Assembly (NCBI GenBank): GCA_040757835.1
Contig: JBFLWJ010000003.1
Span: forward strand, 25,714-89,713
DNA from: Actinomycetota bacterium
Lineage (GTDB): Bacteria; Actinomycetota; Geothermincolia; Geothermincolales; RBG-13-55-18
Reading direction: 5' to 3'
Length of the DNA: 64,000 nucleotides
Shown: in pieces, positions 47,711-56,280 of the stretch
Layout: every line of letters starts with the position of its first letter
How positions within the stretch are numbered: the stretch's first letter is position 1
Notes under the pieces: generated by a model
The model's database searches: none
The model's input: the letters and a program-made list of their open reading frames with translations, nothing else
What the model was told of the DNA's origin: nothing
Position numbers and translations under genes: made by a program

Positions 47711-48529
47711 ATGAATCTGCTTATACTCTACGAATCGTGCACCGGGAATACCGAGCTGGCGGCGGAGATAGTCCGCCGCACCCTGGAGAAGGACGGCCAC
47801 CGCTGCACCGTGCAGCACTTGCGGGAAACGGACGCCGGGAGCCTGGAGGGATACGACCTCTACTGTTTCGCCACCCCCATACAGGGCTTCGCCCCCCTGT
47901 CCACGACATATCGCTTCGTAAAATCCATGCCCAAACTGCAGGGCCGCCCAGCCTTCATCCTCTCCACCGGCGGCGGCTGGCCGGGGGTGGCCCACCGCAT
48001 GCTGGCGGGGCTGCTGAGGCGCAAGGGCATGGTGGCGCTGGGAGCCCACATGCTCGCCTGCCCTGACAGCTGGCCCATCGGCCGGAGGTTTGACGGCCGT
48101 TTCTACAACCGCTTTACCTTCCCGCGCAAGAGATCGATGAGGAGGGTCCAGACCTACGCGCGCGACATGGTGGGCAGGGCTTACCGCCACCGTGACGGCA
48201 TCAAGGTGAAGCAGGCTCCGTGCATACTCTGGCCCACCCCCACCCTGCCCCTGGGATTCTTCGCCGTCAGGGGCATGCTGGCCAGGGGTTATGGCAAGAG
48301 GACGGTGGACGCGGAGGCCTGCAACGGCTGCGGCATCTGCGTCGAGACCTGTCCCGTGGGGGCGGTGCACCTCGACGGGCTCCCGAGCTTCAACGCTTCC
48401 TGCATTGGCTGCTGGGGCTGCTTCAACAACTGCCCGACCCGGGCCATCCGCTCGAGCGCATGCAGGCCGGAGCATTTCTACGGCGGCATCGCCGACCGCG
48501 AGAAGCTGCTGAAGAAGGTGGGCCTGTAG
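47711..48529 (+). CDS. EFR1-family flavodoxin/ferredoxin fusion
   Basis: 272-residue electron-transfer protein. Residues 1-140 are a flavodoxin-like domain with the FMN phosphate loop in ESCTGNTELAAE. The C-terminal part has two [4Fe-4S] motifs, CNGCGICVETCPVGAV and CIGCWGCFNNCPTRAI. The combination is typical of EFR1 proteins of anaerobes. AGGAGG lies 6 bases before the ATG. It is a single-gene unit with its own promoter. Partner enzymes are not evident. Confidence 0.9.
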   Translation: MNLLILYESCTGNTELAAEIVRRTLEKDGHRCTVQHLRETDAGSLEGYDLYCFATPIQGFAPLSTTYRFVKSMPKLQGRPAFILSTGGGWPGVAHRMLAGLLRRKGMVALGAHMLACPDSWPIGRRFDGRFYNRFTFPRKRSMRRVQTYARDMVGRAYRHRDGIKVKQAPCILWPTPTLPLGFFAVRGMLARGYGKRTVDAEACNGCGICVETCPVGAVHLDGLPSFNASCIGCWGCFNNCPTRAIRSSACRPEHFYGGIADREKLLKKVGL

Positions 48530-48562
48530 GGTCAAGCGCCTCTCCCAGGCCAGCGGAGGATT

Positions 48563-49513
48563 CTAACCTTCTTTCTCCTGGCTTTCCGCCTCGCTCTCCG
48601 CCGGCGGTGGGTTTTCCCCTTCCGCAGCGGGGCCTTCCTCCCCGTCCTCCGCGGGCGGCTCCGTCTCGCCTTCCGCTACCGGGGTTTCCACGATCCCGAC
48701 CGCCGGCAACGTGACCTCAACCGCCGGTGCGGGGGCCTCACCTTTTCCCCCGGAGTGGAAGAGGGCCACCCGCGTAAGGTCGTCCGGATCGTATTTGACG
48801 GTGATGGTCTTGCCTGCCTGGTACTTACCCACCGCGGCCTCGTCGATCACGCCCATGGTCTCGGCCTGGAAGGCCTCCTTACCCTCGGGCTTCACCTCCA
48901 GCAGGAACTGCATGGCCGGGTTGGGGCCGTTCACGTTTATACCCAGCTCGAAGGCCTTGAGGATGACCGCCTCGGCCTCCAGGCCTTTGGCGTGTATCTC
49001 TTCTCGCTTCTTCTCGTTCCGCTCCAGCATCGCCTCGATCTGCTTCCTCTGCTCCTCCAGGGGCGTGGTGGTGGCCAGGTTTCCAAGCTCGCCGCCACCG
49101 TCACCTATCGCGACATCGGTCGGGTTGTCCGGGTTCACCATCACGGAGATGATCCTTCCGGGATCAAAGAGGTGCACGTCCTCTATGGGCACCAGGCCCC
49201 TGGTCCTGGCCTCGTAGGGTTCTCCTTCCTCCGGGAGGATTTCGAGGGTGAAATCGTACTGTTTATATACGTCGTTGACGACGGTGCCGGTGTACCTGGC
49301 CGCCACCACCCTGGCGCGGGCGGGCACGCCCGTCTCCGCCAGGCGCTCGTTCTTCATGAGGGTCCTGAAGAAGAAGAGGTAGACGAAGCCCATGGCGGCG
49401 AGGTCGATGACGGTGATCAGCGCGCCCATCGCCAGATCGACCGCGAACATGACGACGACGCCGATGATGAGCGAAGCGGCCACCATGAGATAGAACATCC
49501 TGGTCACCTTCAT
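48563..49513 (-). CDS. Membrane protein with duplicated DUF3592-like domain
   Basis: 316 residues from ATG 49513. Two N-terminal membrane helices (about 7-30 and 33-52) precede two similar soluble domains. The first begins PARARVVAARYTG and ends VMVNPDNPTDVAI (about 63-145). The second begins LEAEAVILKAFELG and ends VKYDPDDLTRVAL (about 178-255). The C-terminal ~60 residues are Pro/Glu/Ala-rich and disordered. The domain pattern recalls DUF3592-type proteins; function unknown. Its start overlaps the stop of the aldo-keto reductase gene (ATGA), so the two are translated together. Confidence 0.7.
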   Translation of the reverse strand: MKVTRMFYLMVAASLIIGVVVMFAVDLAMGALITVIDLAAMGFVYLFFFRTLMKNERLAETGVPARARVVAARYTGTVVNDVYKQYDFTLEILPEEGEPYEARTRGLVPIEDVHLFDPGRIISVMVNPDNPTDVAIGDGGGELGNLATTTPLEEQRKQIEAMLERNEKKREEIHAKGLEAEAVILKAFELGINVNGPNPAMQFLLEVKPEGKEAFQAETMGVIDEAAVGKYQAGKTITVKYDPDDLTRVALFHSGGKGEAPAPAVEVTLPAVGIVETPVAEGETEPPAEDGEEGPAAEGENPPPAESEAESQEKEG

Positions 49514-50688
49514 GATAGGGTCCCCTCCTTGTCCGGGTAAGGTTTTCCCTCTCCCAGCACCGCGTGAACCTCGGGCATGAACTCGCTCACCGCGATGCCC
49601 TGGGGGCATTTCTCCTCGCACTCCCCGCACGCCGTGCAGGCGCTGGCCTTATCGGCATCCTCGAAGAAGCGGAAGTAGCGGAAGCGCGAGACCAGGAGGT
49701 CGTCGTAGATGATACCGTTGTTGTAGAGGCCGAAGTTGGCCGGGATGTCTACGCCCTGCGGGCACGGCATGCAGTAGCCGCACCCGGTGCAGGGGATGGC
49801 CGCCTTGGCCTCGAAGGTCTCGCGCACCCGCGCGATGAGGCGGCGGTCCTCCTCCTCGAGGGCGCGCTCGAGCGATGCGTTCGCCGCGAGCATGTTCTCC
49901 TCCAGTTCCCGCATGTTCCGCATGCCGCTCAGCACCACCGTCACCTCCGGCTGGTCCCAGATCCACTGCAGCGCCCATCCCGCGGGGGTGCGTTTTTCGG
50001 CGTGGGCGTCGAAGATGGCCTGGACGTCCCGGGGAGGGCGAGCCAGGTTCCCCCCCAGCAGCGGCTCCATCACCACCACCGGGATACCGCGCGCAGCGGC
50101 GTATACGAGGCCTCTGGTGCCCGCCTGGTTCTCCGTGTCCATGTAGTTGTACTGGACCTGGCACATGGACCAGCCGTCGTAGCCGTCGATTATCTCCTGG
50201 AAGGCGCCATAGGCGTCGTGGAAAGAGAACCCTATGTTCTTTATCCTGCCGTCCGCGACGGCGGCCTCCGCCTGGCGCAGCAGGCCCTGCTCGAGCAGGG
50301 TGTCCCACCTCTTCCTGCTCAGGCCATGAAAGAGGTAGTAGTCGATGGGGCCCGCCTGCAGCCGCTCCAGCTGCTCATCGAGGAAGCGGTCGAAGTCGTC
50401 GGCCTTCTCCACCATCCACACCGGGGACTTGGTGGCGATGCGGACCCGGTCGCGGTAGCCGTCCCGCAGCGCCATGCCCAGCACCACCTCGCTGCGGCCC
50501 TCGTGATAGGTGTAGGCGGTATCGAGGTAGTTGACGCCCTCGTCGATGGCGCGGCGGATCATCGCTATGGCCTCGTCCTCGACGATGTTCACGCTGATGG
50601 GGATGCCGTCGCTGGTCGGCAGGCGCATGCAGCCCACACCCAGGATCGAGGCCTCCCAGCCGTCGTTCCCGAACTTCCTGTACAGCAT
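49510..50688 (-). CDS. Aldo/keto reductase with C-terminal [4Fe-4S] domain
   Basis: 392 residues. The N-terminal ~280 form an aldo-keto reductase barrel with the catalytic Asp/Tyr region YLDTAYTYHEGRSE, the Lys in IATKSP and the His in YYLFHGLS. The C-terminal part carries CTGCGYCMPCPQG and CTACGECEEKCPQGI, two iron-sulphur motifs as in ferredoxin-type reductases of anaerobes. GGAGGG stands 10 bases before the ATG. Substrate unknown. Coupled to the following DUF3592-like gene. Confidence 0.9.
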   Translation of the reverse strand: MLYRKFGNDGWEASILGVGCMRLPTSDGIPISVNIVEDEAIAMIRRAIDEGVNYLDTAYTYHEGRSEVVLGMALRDGYRDRVRIATKSPVWMVEKADDFDRFLDEQLERLQAGPIDYYLFHGLSRKRWDTLLEQGLLRQAEAAVADGRIKNIGFSFHDAYGAFQEIIDGYDGWSMCQVQYNYMDTENQAGTRGLVYAAARGIPVVVMEPLLGGNLARPPRDVQAIFDAHAEKRTPAGWALQWIWDQPEVTVVLSGMRNMRELEENMLAANASLERALEEEDRRLIARVRETFEAKAAIPCTGCGYCMPCPQGVDIPANFGLYNNGIIYDDLLVSRFRYFRFFEDADKASACTACGECEEKCPQGIAVSEFMPEVHAVLGEGKPYPDKEGTLS

Positions 50689-50768
50689 CTTCTTATAACC
50701 CTCCGTTTCCGCATCATCCTACACTCGGTTCGGATAGGTCCCACCCTGTCCTGCCACCTATTCAGCCG

Positions 50769-51569
50769 TCACTTGTAAAGAACGAGGCGGAAGAAGGGAA
50801 AGCCGGGTCCCTTCTCCACCACAACGCGGCCGAAGCCGGCGGAGGTGGCCAGCGCCTCCGCCGTGCCGCCGTCTATGGCCACCGCGGGGCCGAAGACGTA
50901 CTTCCTCGTGAGCCATTCCTGCGATCGCCTGTACGGACCGGCCTCTGCATATGAGGTCGTGAACTTTCGAATCTCTTCCTGCGTAGAGCTGCTGTCAGCA
51001 TCAACGATGAACGCCTTTCCATCCTCTGCGAGCACCCGGAGTATCTCTTCCAGTCCTTTGCGAATGTCCGGCCAGCAACTTATGGAAAAGGTGCTGACCA
51101 CAACATCAAATGAACCATCATCCAAGGACAGGTCGACGGCGTTTCCGACCTCGAAGCTGCAGTTGCCGATGGCTTCCCGGGACAGCAGTCGGTTTGCGGC
51201 CCTAACCTGTCGCGGGGAGAAGTCGACCCCGACCACCTGCGCCTGCGGGTATCTCTCGGCCAGCAGCAGCGTCACCAGCCCCGGTCCAGACCCTATATCG
51301 AGGATCCTCGCCGCCGGAGGCACATCGTGACCCCACACGACCATATCGAGGAAAACGCCGTAGAAACCCTTCCCAATCCTCAATACGCGTTTATTGTATC
51401 CGGGCCCGATCGCGCGATCCCAGATCAGCTTCGAGGCAGCTATCTTTCTGGGGATATTTCTCTTGACCGTTTTCCGGGATGAAACTACCGTTACCACGAT
51501 CACTCCCCGATCAAAGGTCCTATCTAAGGCAGCGGCTGCCTTCCGCGTGCTCCCAGCCTTGCGGGACAC
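50769..51569 (-). CDS. Class I SAM-dependent methyltransferase
   Basis: 266 residues with the Rossmann methyltransferase motifs: ILDIGSGPGLVTLLL (motif I), VVGVDFSPRQVRAA (acidic end of strand 2), GNAVDLSLDDGSFDVVVSTFS (motifs II/III) and RVLAEDGKAFIVDA. A ubiE/type-11 type enzyme; substrate unknown. The N-terminal ~20 residues look uncertain: the first start is GTG, and a later GTG with GGGGAG upstream is possible. Codon use and GC are somewhat lower than in the neighbours, hinting at later acquisition. Confidence 0.8.
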   Translation of the reverse strand: MSRKAGSTRKAAAALDRTFDRGVIVVTVVSSRKTVKRNIPRKIAASKLIWDRAIGPGYNKRVLRIGKGFYGVFLDMVVWGHDVPPAARILDIGSGPGLVTLLLAERYPQAQVVGVDFSPRQVRAANRLLSREAIGNCSFEVGNAVDLSLDDGSFDVVVSTFSISCWPDIRKGLEEILRVLAEDGKAFIVDADSSSTQEEIRKFTTSYAEAGPYRRSQEWLTRKYVFGPAVAIDGGTAEALATSAGFGRVVVEKGPGFPFFRLVLYK

Positions 51570-51689
51570 CTATCGGGCTATACCAAGTATAATCGTTCCC
51601 CGGAATTAAAGGGTATGGATGGCCGACTATCGGGTATATATGAATATCAACATGTTCGCTGCCGGCTGTCGTTTGAAAGGGGGCCCATC

Positions 51690-51919
51690 ATGATCATCGA
51701 TACACATTGCCATATGTGGATGGAGGAATGGATAGAGAAAGACATGCTCAAGGTCATCGAGTCGGTGCAGGAGTCACTCGGCCTCGCGGACCTGGGCAAC
51801 ATCATACGGAGCGACGTCGAGCGGCTCATCGCGGATATGGACGAGGCGGGCCTGAGATCACCCCCGAGGACAAGGAGATGACCCTGGGGAGCAACGCCGT
51901 CGCGGCACTGCGGCTCTGA
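51690..51919 (+). pseudogene. Internally deleted amidohydrolase (family 2)
   Basis: The reading frame from ATG 51690 (AAAGGGGG 6 bases upstream) begins like a metal-dependent amidohydrolase: MIIDTHCHMWMEEW with the HxH metal motif, then ERLIADMDEAGL. After about 55 codons it jumps: the next bases in another frame read EITPEDKEMTLGSNAVAALRL, which looks like the C-terminal end of the same family. About 200 codons are missing and the frame is broken. It stops just before tRNA-Thr. Confidence 0.65.
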
Positions 51920-51935
51920 ACCATCGGGAAATAGA

Positions 51936-52011
51936 TGGAGCCGACGAGCGGACTCGAACCGCTGACCTGCTCATTACGAGTGAGCTGCTCTACCTGCTGA
52001 GCTACGTCGGC
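51936..52011 (-). tRNA. tRNA-Thr (anticodon CGU)
   Basis: Minus-strand cloverleaf: acceptor GCCGACG (52011-52005) pairs with CGTCGGC (51946-51940). The D arm has GCTC..GAGC, the anticodon stem GCTCA/TGAGC encloses loop CTCGTAA with anticodon CGT, and the T arm is AGCGG-TTCGAGT-CCGCT. Discriminator T, then CCA encoded in the DNA (51938-51936). No intron. The CGU anticodon reads ACG, a frequent codon at this GC content. Confidence 0.95.
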
Positions 52012-52119
52012 ACCGTTTCAACAACCATAGATTATATCGCGGGTGGGCTTCGGGCGGGAGGCCGTATTCGAATTTGAACCGCTATATCTTCTGTGGAGTG
52101 ACCTGATACTTTGGGGGTC

Positions 52120-53082
52120 CTAGCGGGGTGGGGCCAGCTCGATATCCATGATGTGTTCCTTCATCTTGTGGGTGAACTGCAGGGTATCGAAGATGTGGCT
52201 GATGCGCCCCTGGATCTCCGCGATCCTCATCTCGTCCTTCTCGGGCGAGAAGAGGTGGCGGAAGCGCCCCTGGGCCTGCAGGTACTCCTCCACCGGGAGC
52301 AGCTTGGACTGCCCCTGGATGATGCGCTGCGTGCCGGCGGTGTAGGCGGTCTTGCCGCCCTCGTGCTCGTAGAGCATCCACATCCCGCTCTGCACCGCCA
52401 GGCGGGCCACCTTGATGGTGTGGCTGGACGGGAACTTCCATCCCGGCGGGCAGGGCGCCTGGATCTCTATGTAACGCGTGCCCTTTATCTCCTTGGCCTT
52501 GGCGAACTTGCGATACATGTCGGTCGGGTAGGCCAGGGAGGCGGTGGCTACGTAGGGCACGCCGTGGGCCACCATGATCTGGGCGATGTCCTTGCGCCAT
52601 TCGTCCTTGCCCTTGGTGGTATTGGTGGTCCAGGCGGCGTAGGGTGTAGCGCCGCTGCGCTGCGTGCCGGTGTTGGAGTATGCCTCGTTGTTGTAGCAGA
52701 CGTAGATGAAGTCGGTGTTGCGCTCCGCCGCCCCCGAGAGGGCCTGGATGCCGATGTCGTAGGTGCCGCCGTCCCCCGCCCACACCAGGATGGTGGGTTT
52801 CTCCTTGAACGCTCCGCTGGCCACCAAGCGGTCGGCGGCCGCGCTGAGGCCGGAGGCGGTGGCCCCGCCCGTGGCGAAGGCCATGTTCAAGGTGGGAAGG
52901 TTGAGCGCCGAGACAGGGAAGGGGCTCTGCAGCACCGAGGTGCAGGAGGCGATGACGCAGAGGATGGTCTCGCGCCCCAGGGCCTTGAAAGCCACACGCA
53001 AAGCGGCGCTGCCGGGGCAGCCCTGGCAGGCGGCGCTGCCCTGCAGGAAGAGTTCCTCCTCGGGGAAGTCGCGCAGCCTCAC
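52120..53082 (-). CDS. porB: Pyruvate:ferredoxin oxidoreductase, beta subunit
   Basis: TPP-binding subunit of the four-subunit enzyme that turns pyruvate and CoA into acetyl-CoA, CO2 and reduced ferredoxin, or the reverse. It is 320 residues. Cluster Cys are in GSAACQGCPG, the TPP motif is WAGDGGTYDIGIQALSGA, and YNNEAYSNTGTQRSGATP is the family signature. GTG start with GGAGG 7 bases upstream, overlapping the porA stop (GTGA). Specificity for pyruvate rather than another 2-oxoacid is inferred from the closest pattern. Confidence 0.93.
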   Translation of the reverse strand: MRLRDFPEEELFLQGSAACQGCPGSAALRVAFKALGRETILCVIASCTSVLQSPFPVSALNLPTLNMAFATGGATASGLSAAADRLVASGAFKEKPTILVWAGDGGTYDIGIQALSGAAERNTDFIYVCYNNEAYSNTGTQRSGATPYAAWTTNTTKGKDEWRKDIAQIMVAHGVPYVATASLAYPTDMYRKFAKAKEIKGTRYIEIQAPCPPGWKFPSSHTIKVARLAVQSGMWMLYEHEGGKTAYTAGTQRIIQGQSKLLPVEEYLQAQGRFRHLFSPEKDEMRIAEIQGRISHIFDTLQFTHKMKEHIMDIELAPPR

Positions 53083-54299
53083 AACACTCCCTCCTTCTTC
53101 CAGTACCCCTCCAGGCCGCGCTTGCTTACCAGGTGGTGCTCGTTCAAGCGCAGGCTGGGCCAGCTGCTCTCCGGCGCCAGCTTGCCCTCCAGCGCGTCCG
53201 CGGTCTTCTCCGCGATGAGGTCGTACCTCACGTCGCGACCTCCCAGGCCGGTGATGAGGTTATAAACGGTGGCATCGCCGTGGCCGTAGATGGCCGCCTT
53301 CACCTCCGAGAACAGGGCCCCCTCCAGCCCGAAGGACACGCTGCGGTCAATGACCATCACCGACCTCATGGGTGACAGGAGCTCGCGCAGTTCCGCGATG
53401 GGGAAGGGGCGGTACGAGCGCACCCGCACCAGCCCGCAGCGGTAACCTTTATCCCGTAGCTCCTCTACGGCCATCTTGCACTCCGAGGCCATGCTGCCCA
53501 TGGCCACCAGGGCGCAGTCGGCGTCCTCGGTGCGGTATGTCTCTACCATGCCGCCGTGGAAATCGCCCACGATATCACGGTACTCCTCCGCCGCCCGCTC
53601 GATCACCTTGCGCGCGTTGTCCAGTCCCTTGAACATGGAGAAGCGCACCTCCTCGTAGTCGTCGGGGTAAATGACCGAGCCGTGGGTCAGCGGGTAGTCC
53701 AGGTCCAGCTTCCACAGCGAGCGGAAGGGCGGCAGGAACCTGTCCACTTTGTCCTGGTCCGGCACTTCCACCTGCATGTAGCTGTGGCTGATGAAGATGG
53801 CGTCGTAGCAGACCATCACCGGCAGGATGACCTTGAGGTCCTCGGAGATGCGGAAGGCCTGGATGACCGTGTCCAGCACCTCCTGGTGGGAGGCGCAGTA
53901 GAGCTGTATCCATCCCGTGTCCCGCGCCGCCAGCGTGTCCTGGTGGTCGCACCAGATGTTCCAGCCCGGGCCCAGGGCGCGGTTGACGTTGACCATTACC
54001 ATGGGCAGGCGGATGCCAGCCGCCCAGTGCAGCAGCTCGTGCATGTAGGCCAGGCCGTGGGCGCTCGTCGCCGAGAACGACCGCACCCCCATGGCCGCGG
54101 AGCCGATCATGGCGGCCATGGCGCTGTGCTCGCTCTCCACCGGGATGTACTCGCAGTCCATCTCGCCCTCGTCGATGAAACGCGATATCTCCTCGATCAC
54201 CTGGGTCTGGGGGGTGATGGGGTAGGCGGAGACCACCTCCACGCGCGCCAGGCGCGCTCCCCAGGCGGCGACATGGTTGCCGGTATCAACCAGTCTCAT
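53079..54299 (-). CDS. porA: Pyruvate:ferredoxin oxidoreductase, alpha subunit
   Basis: 406-residue subunit with the pyrimidine-binding half of the TPP site (AYPITPQTQVIEEI, then ESEHSAMAAMIGSAAMGVRSFSATS-type helix, seen in pieces) and the transketolase C-terminal-like domain (VRVRSYRPFPIAELRELL, VIDRSVSFGLEGALF). The ATG lies inside the end of porD (14-base overlap). Order porG-porD-porA-porB is the usual one in archaea and anaerobic bacteria. Confidence 0.93.
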   Translation of the reverse strand: MRLVDTGNHVAAWGARLARVEVVSAYPITPQTQVIEEISRFIDEGEMDCEYIPVESEHSAMAAMIGSAAMGVRSFSATSAHGLAYMHELLHWAAGIRLPMVMVNVNRALGPGWNIWCDHQDTLAARDTGWIQLYCASHQEVLDTVIQAFRISEDLKVILPVMVCYDAIFISHSYMQVEVPDQDKVDRFLPPFRSLWKLDLDYPLTHGSVIYPDDYEEVRFSMFKGLDNARKVIERAAEEYRDIVGDFHGGMVETYRTEDADCALVAMGSMASECKMAVEELRDKGYRCGLVRVRSYRPFPIAELRELLSPMRSVMVIDRSVSFGLEGALFSEVKAAIYGHGDATVYNLITGLGGRDVRYDLIAEKTADALEGKLAPESSWPSLRLNEHHLVSKRGLEGYWKKEGVL

Positions 54300-54579
54300 T
54301 CTTCTCCTCTTTCCGCATGGCTATGGCCTTGCTCGGGCACTCCTCCGCGCAGATGCCGCAGCCCTTGCAGTAGTCGTAGTTGATCACGATGTCCTTGGTG
54401 ATGCAGGCCTCCGGACAGTATATCCAGCACAGCAGGCACTTGTTGCACCTGCCCTCGTCGAGGACGGGGATAAAGATGCGCCAGCTCCCGGTCAGGCCCA
54501 CGCTTCCCTCCGAGGGCACCGAAAGGGTGGTCACGAAACCTATCTCCTCCTCGATCTCTTTCTTCTTTCGCTTCGGCAT
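54286..54579 (-). CDS. porD: Pyruvate:ferredoxin oxidoreductase, delta (ferredoxin) subunit
   Basis: 97-residue 2[4Fe-4S] ferredoxin-like subunit with CNKCLLCWIYCPEACI and CKGCGICAEECPSKAI. The basic N-terminus PKRKKKEIEEE and a TLSVPSEGSVGLTGSWR lead precede the clusters, as in PorD. It passes electrons from the TPP site to external ferredoxin. It lies 48 bases after porG. Confidence 0.92.
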   Translation of the reverse strand: MPKRKKKEIEEEIGFVTTLSVPSEGSVGLTGSWRIFIPVLDEGRCNKCLLCWIYCPEACITKDIVINYDYCKGCGICAEECPSKAIAMRKEEKNETG

Positions 54580-54627
54580 TTCCCTCTCGCCCTCCCATGA
54601 CCTGCGCCGGGCATGCGGCCGCGGCAG

Positions 54628-55230
54628 CTACGACGCCGCGCTCCGCTTCTCCCGCCGTGCCGCCGTCCTGGCTTTCTTTATCTCCACCACCGAGGTGAAA
54701 CCGCGCCGGGCAGCCTCCATGCTCGCCTCCATCCTCGCCGGCGGGGTGTTCTCCCGGATGACCTCGGTAACCGCCTCCAGCGGGACCAGCTCGGTGACGA
54801 AGGAAACCGCCCCCAGAAAGGCGATGTTGGTCACCGGCAGGCCCTCCACCTCCATGCCCAGCTCTATGGCTATGGAGGTGCCGTCCACCGCGTATGAGGC
54901 GAACGGGATGCCCGCCAGGCGCTGCTTCGCCTCCTCCTCCTTCATGTTGACCAGGAGGACCGTGCTATCCTTGGTGCCTTCGGCGATGGCCGCGTCCAGC
55001 ACGGAGGGGCTCATCACCACCAGGAAATCCGGCCGGTATATCTGGCTGCGCAGGTCGATGGGCTTGTCGTCCATGCGCAGAAAGCACATCACCGGGGCGC
55101 CGCGGCGCTCCGCGCCGAAAAAAGGGAAGGCCTGCACTTTCCTCCCCACCAGGTCTCCCGCCTGGGCCAGCATGTTGATGAGGGTGACGGCGCCCTGTCC
55201 TCCCAGGCTGTGAAATCTTACTTCTACCAT
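54628..55230 (-). CDS. porG: Pyruvate:ferredoxin oxidoreductase, gamma subunit
   Basis: 200 residues, the gamma domain of 2-oxoacid:ferredoxin oxidoreductases: VRFHSLGGQGAVTLINMLA at the N-terminus, FPFFGAERRGAPVMCFLR, and VTNIAFLGAV. It contributes to the CoA site. AGGAAAAAT leads into the ATG. First gene of porGDAB; an A+T-rich promoter-like stretch lies within 90 bases upstream. Confidence 0.93.
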   Translation of the reverse strand: MVEVRFHSLGGQGAVTLINMLAQAGDLVGRKVQAFPFFGAERRGAPVMCFLRMDDKPIDLRSQIYRPDFLVVMSPSVLDAAIAEGTKDSTVLLVNMKEEEAKQRLAGIPFASYAVDGTSIAIELGMEVEGLPVTNIAFLGAVSFVTELVPLEAVTEVIRENTPPARMEASMEAARRGFTSVVEIKKARTAARREKRSAAS

Positions 55231-55292
55231 ATTTTTCCTGACCTATTTCCTTTGTGGGCTACCGGGGCCTGCACATACGGAACAGTAACAAT

Positions 55293-55321
55293 ATATAGCA
55301 TACTAGCAGGGACGATGTCGA
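55293..55321 (-). promoter_or_regulatory. Candidate promoter of porGDAB
   Basis: On the minus strand TCGACA (55321-55316) and CTATAT (55298-55293) are 17 bases apart in the only A+T-rich stretch between ricT and porG. Both boxes differ from consensus, so this is tentative. Confidence 0.35.
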
Positions 55322-55360
55322 TGAGATGTGGTCAGTCGCACAAGACCGCGGCCGCGTTTC

Positions 55361-56242
55361 TCAATCCAGTCCGTCGCCCAGTTCCATGTCGCTGTCTTCC
55401 ACGATCTCGTCCTCGGCCTCCTCCACCGGGATCTCGACCTCCGCTGGCTCGGGGCCGAAATAGGCGGCCGGCAGGGTGAACTTCTCTCCGTCCTCCAGCT
55501 CCAGCGTGACCTTCTCGCTCATCATGTCGTGCGCGGTCACCCTGGCCGGGCCGCGCTCCGTCTCCACCTTCTCGCCCACCGCGGGCACCCACATCATAAA
55601 GCGGCGGTAAGAGTCCTGCTCGTAACGGAGGCAGCACATGAGGCGCCCGCATACCCCGGAGATCTTGGCGGGGTTGAGTGGCAGGTGCTGCTCCTTGGCC
55701 ATGCGGATGGATATGGGGTAGAACTCATCCAGGAACGACGCGCAGCACAACGGACGGCCGCACGGCCCCAATCCGCCTATCATCTTGGCCTCGTCGCGCA
55801 CCCCGATCTGGCGCAACTCGATGCGCGTCTTCAGGGCGGAGGCCAGGTCCCGCACCAGGGCCCGGAAGTCCACCCTGCCCTCTGAGGTGAAGTAGAAGGT
55901 GATGGAGCTTCCGTCGAAGACGTAGTCGATGTCGATGAGCTTCATGGGCAGCTTGTGCTTGACGATGAGCTCCTGGCATTTCCGGAACGCCCGGTCTCGC
56001 CTGATCTCGTTGCGTTCGCGCTGCTGGCGGTCGCGGTCGGTGGCCCGACGCACCACCTTCTTAAGCTCTGTCTGTACGCTGCCTTCGGGTATCTCCCGCG
56101 GCGGCGCGGTCACAACCCCGAACTCCACTCCCCTGGAAGTGGGGATGATGACCTCGTCTCCCATTCGCAGCAGCAGCCGGTCGGGGTCGAAATACCCGAC
56201 CTTGCTCCCCCTCCTCATGCTCACTCCGACTACCAGGGCCAT
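55361..56242 (-). CDS. ricT: PSP1-domain (RicT/YaaT family) protein
   Basis: 293 residues from ATG 56242 (GGGAGG 7 bases upstream). The PSP1 domain runs from about residue 20, with GDEVIIPTSRGVEFG near the start, KLIDIDYVFDGSSITFYFTS-type strands, and the Cys-rich GGLGPCGRPLCCASFL and GVCGRLMCCLRYEQD segments that hold iron-sulphur clusters in the Bacillus RicT homologue. There it acts in RNA maturation with RicA and RicF. The C-terminal ~50 residues are acidic. Follows holB, as in tmk-holB-ricT clusters of Gram-positives. Confidence 0.88.
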   Translation of the reverse strand: MALVVGVSMRRGSKVGYFDPDRLLLRMGDEVIIPTSRGVEFGVVTAPPREIPEGSVQTELKKVVRRATDRDRQQRERNEIRRDRAFRKCQELIVKHKLPMKLIDIDYVFDGSSITFYFTSEGRVDFRALVRDLASALKTRIELRQIGVRDEAKMIGGLGPCGRPLCCASFLDEFYPISIRMAKEQHLPLNPAKISGVCGRLMCCLRYEQDSYRRFMMWVPAVGEKVETERGPARVTAHDMMSEKVTLELEDGEKFTLPAAYFGPEPAEVEIPVEEAEDEIVEDSDMELGDGLD

Positions 56243-56280
56243 CTCCATTCCTCCCATGCCGCCTGCGCGGCAGCACCGTT

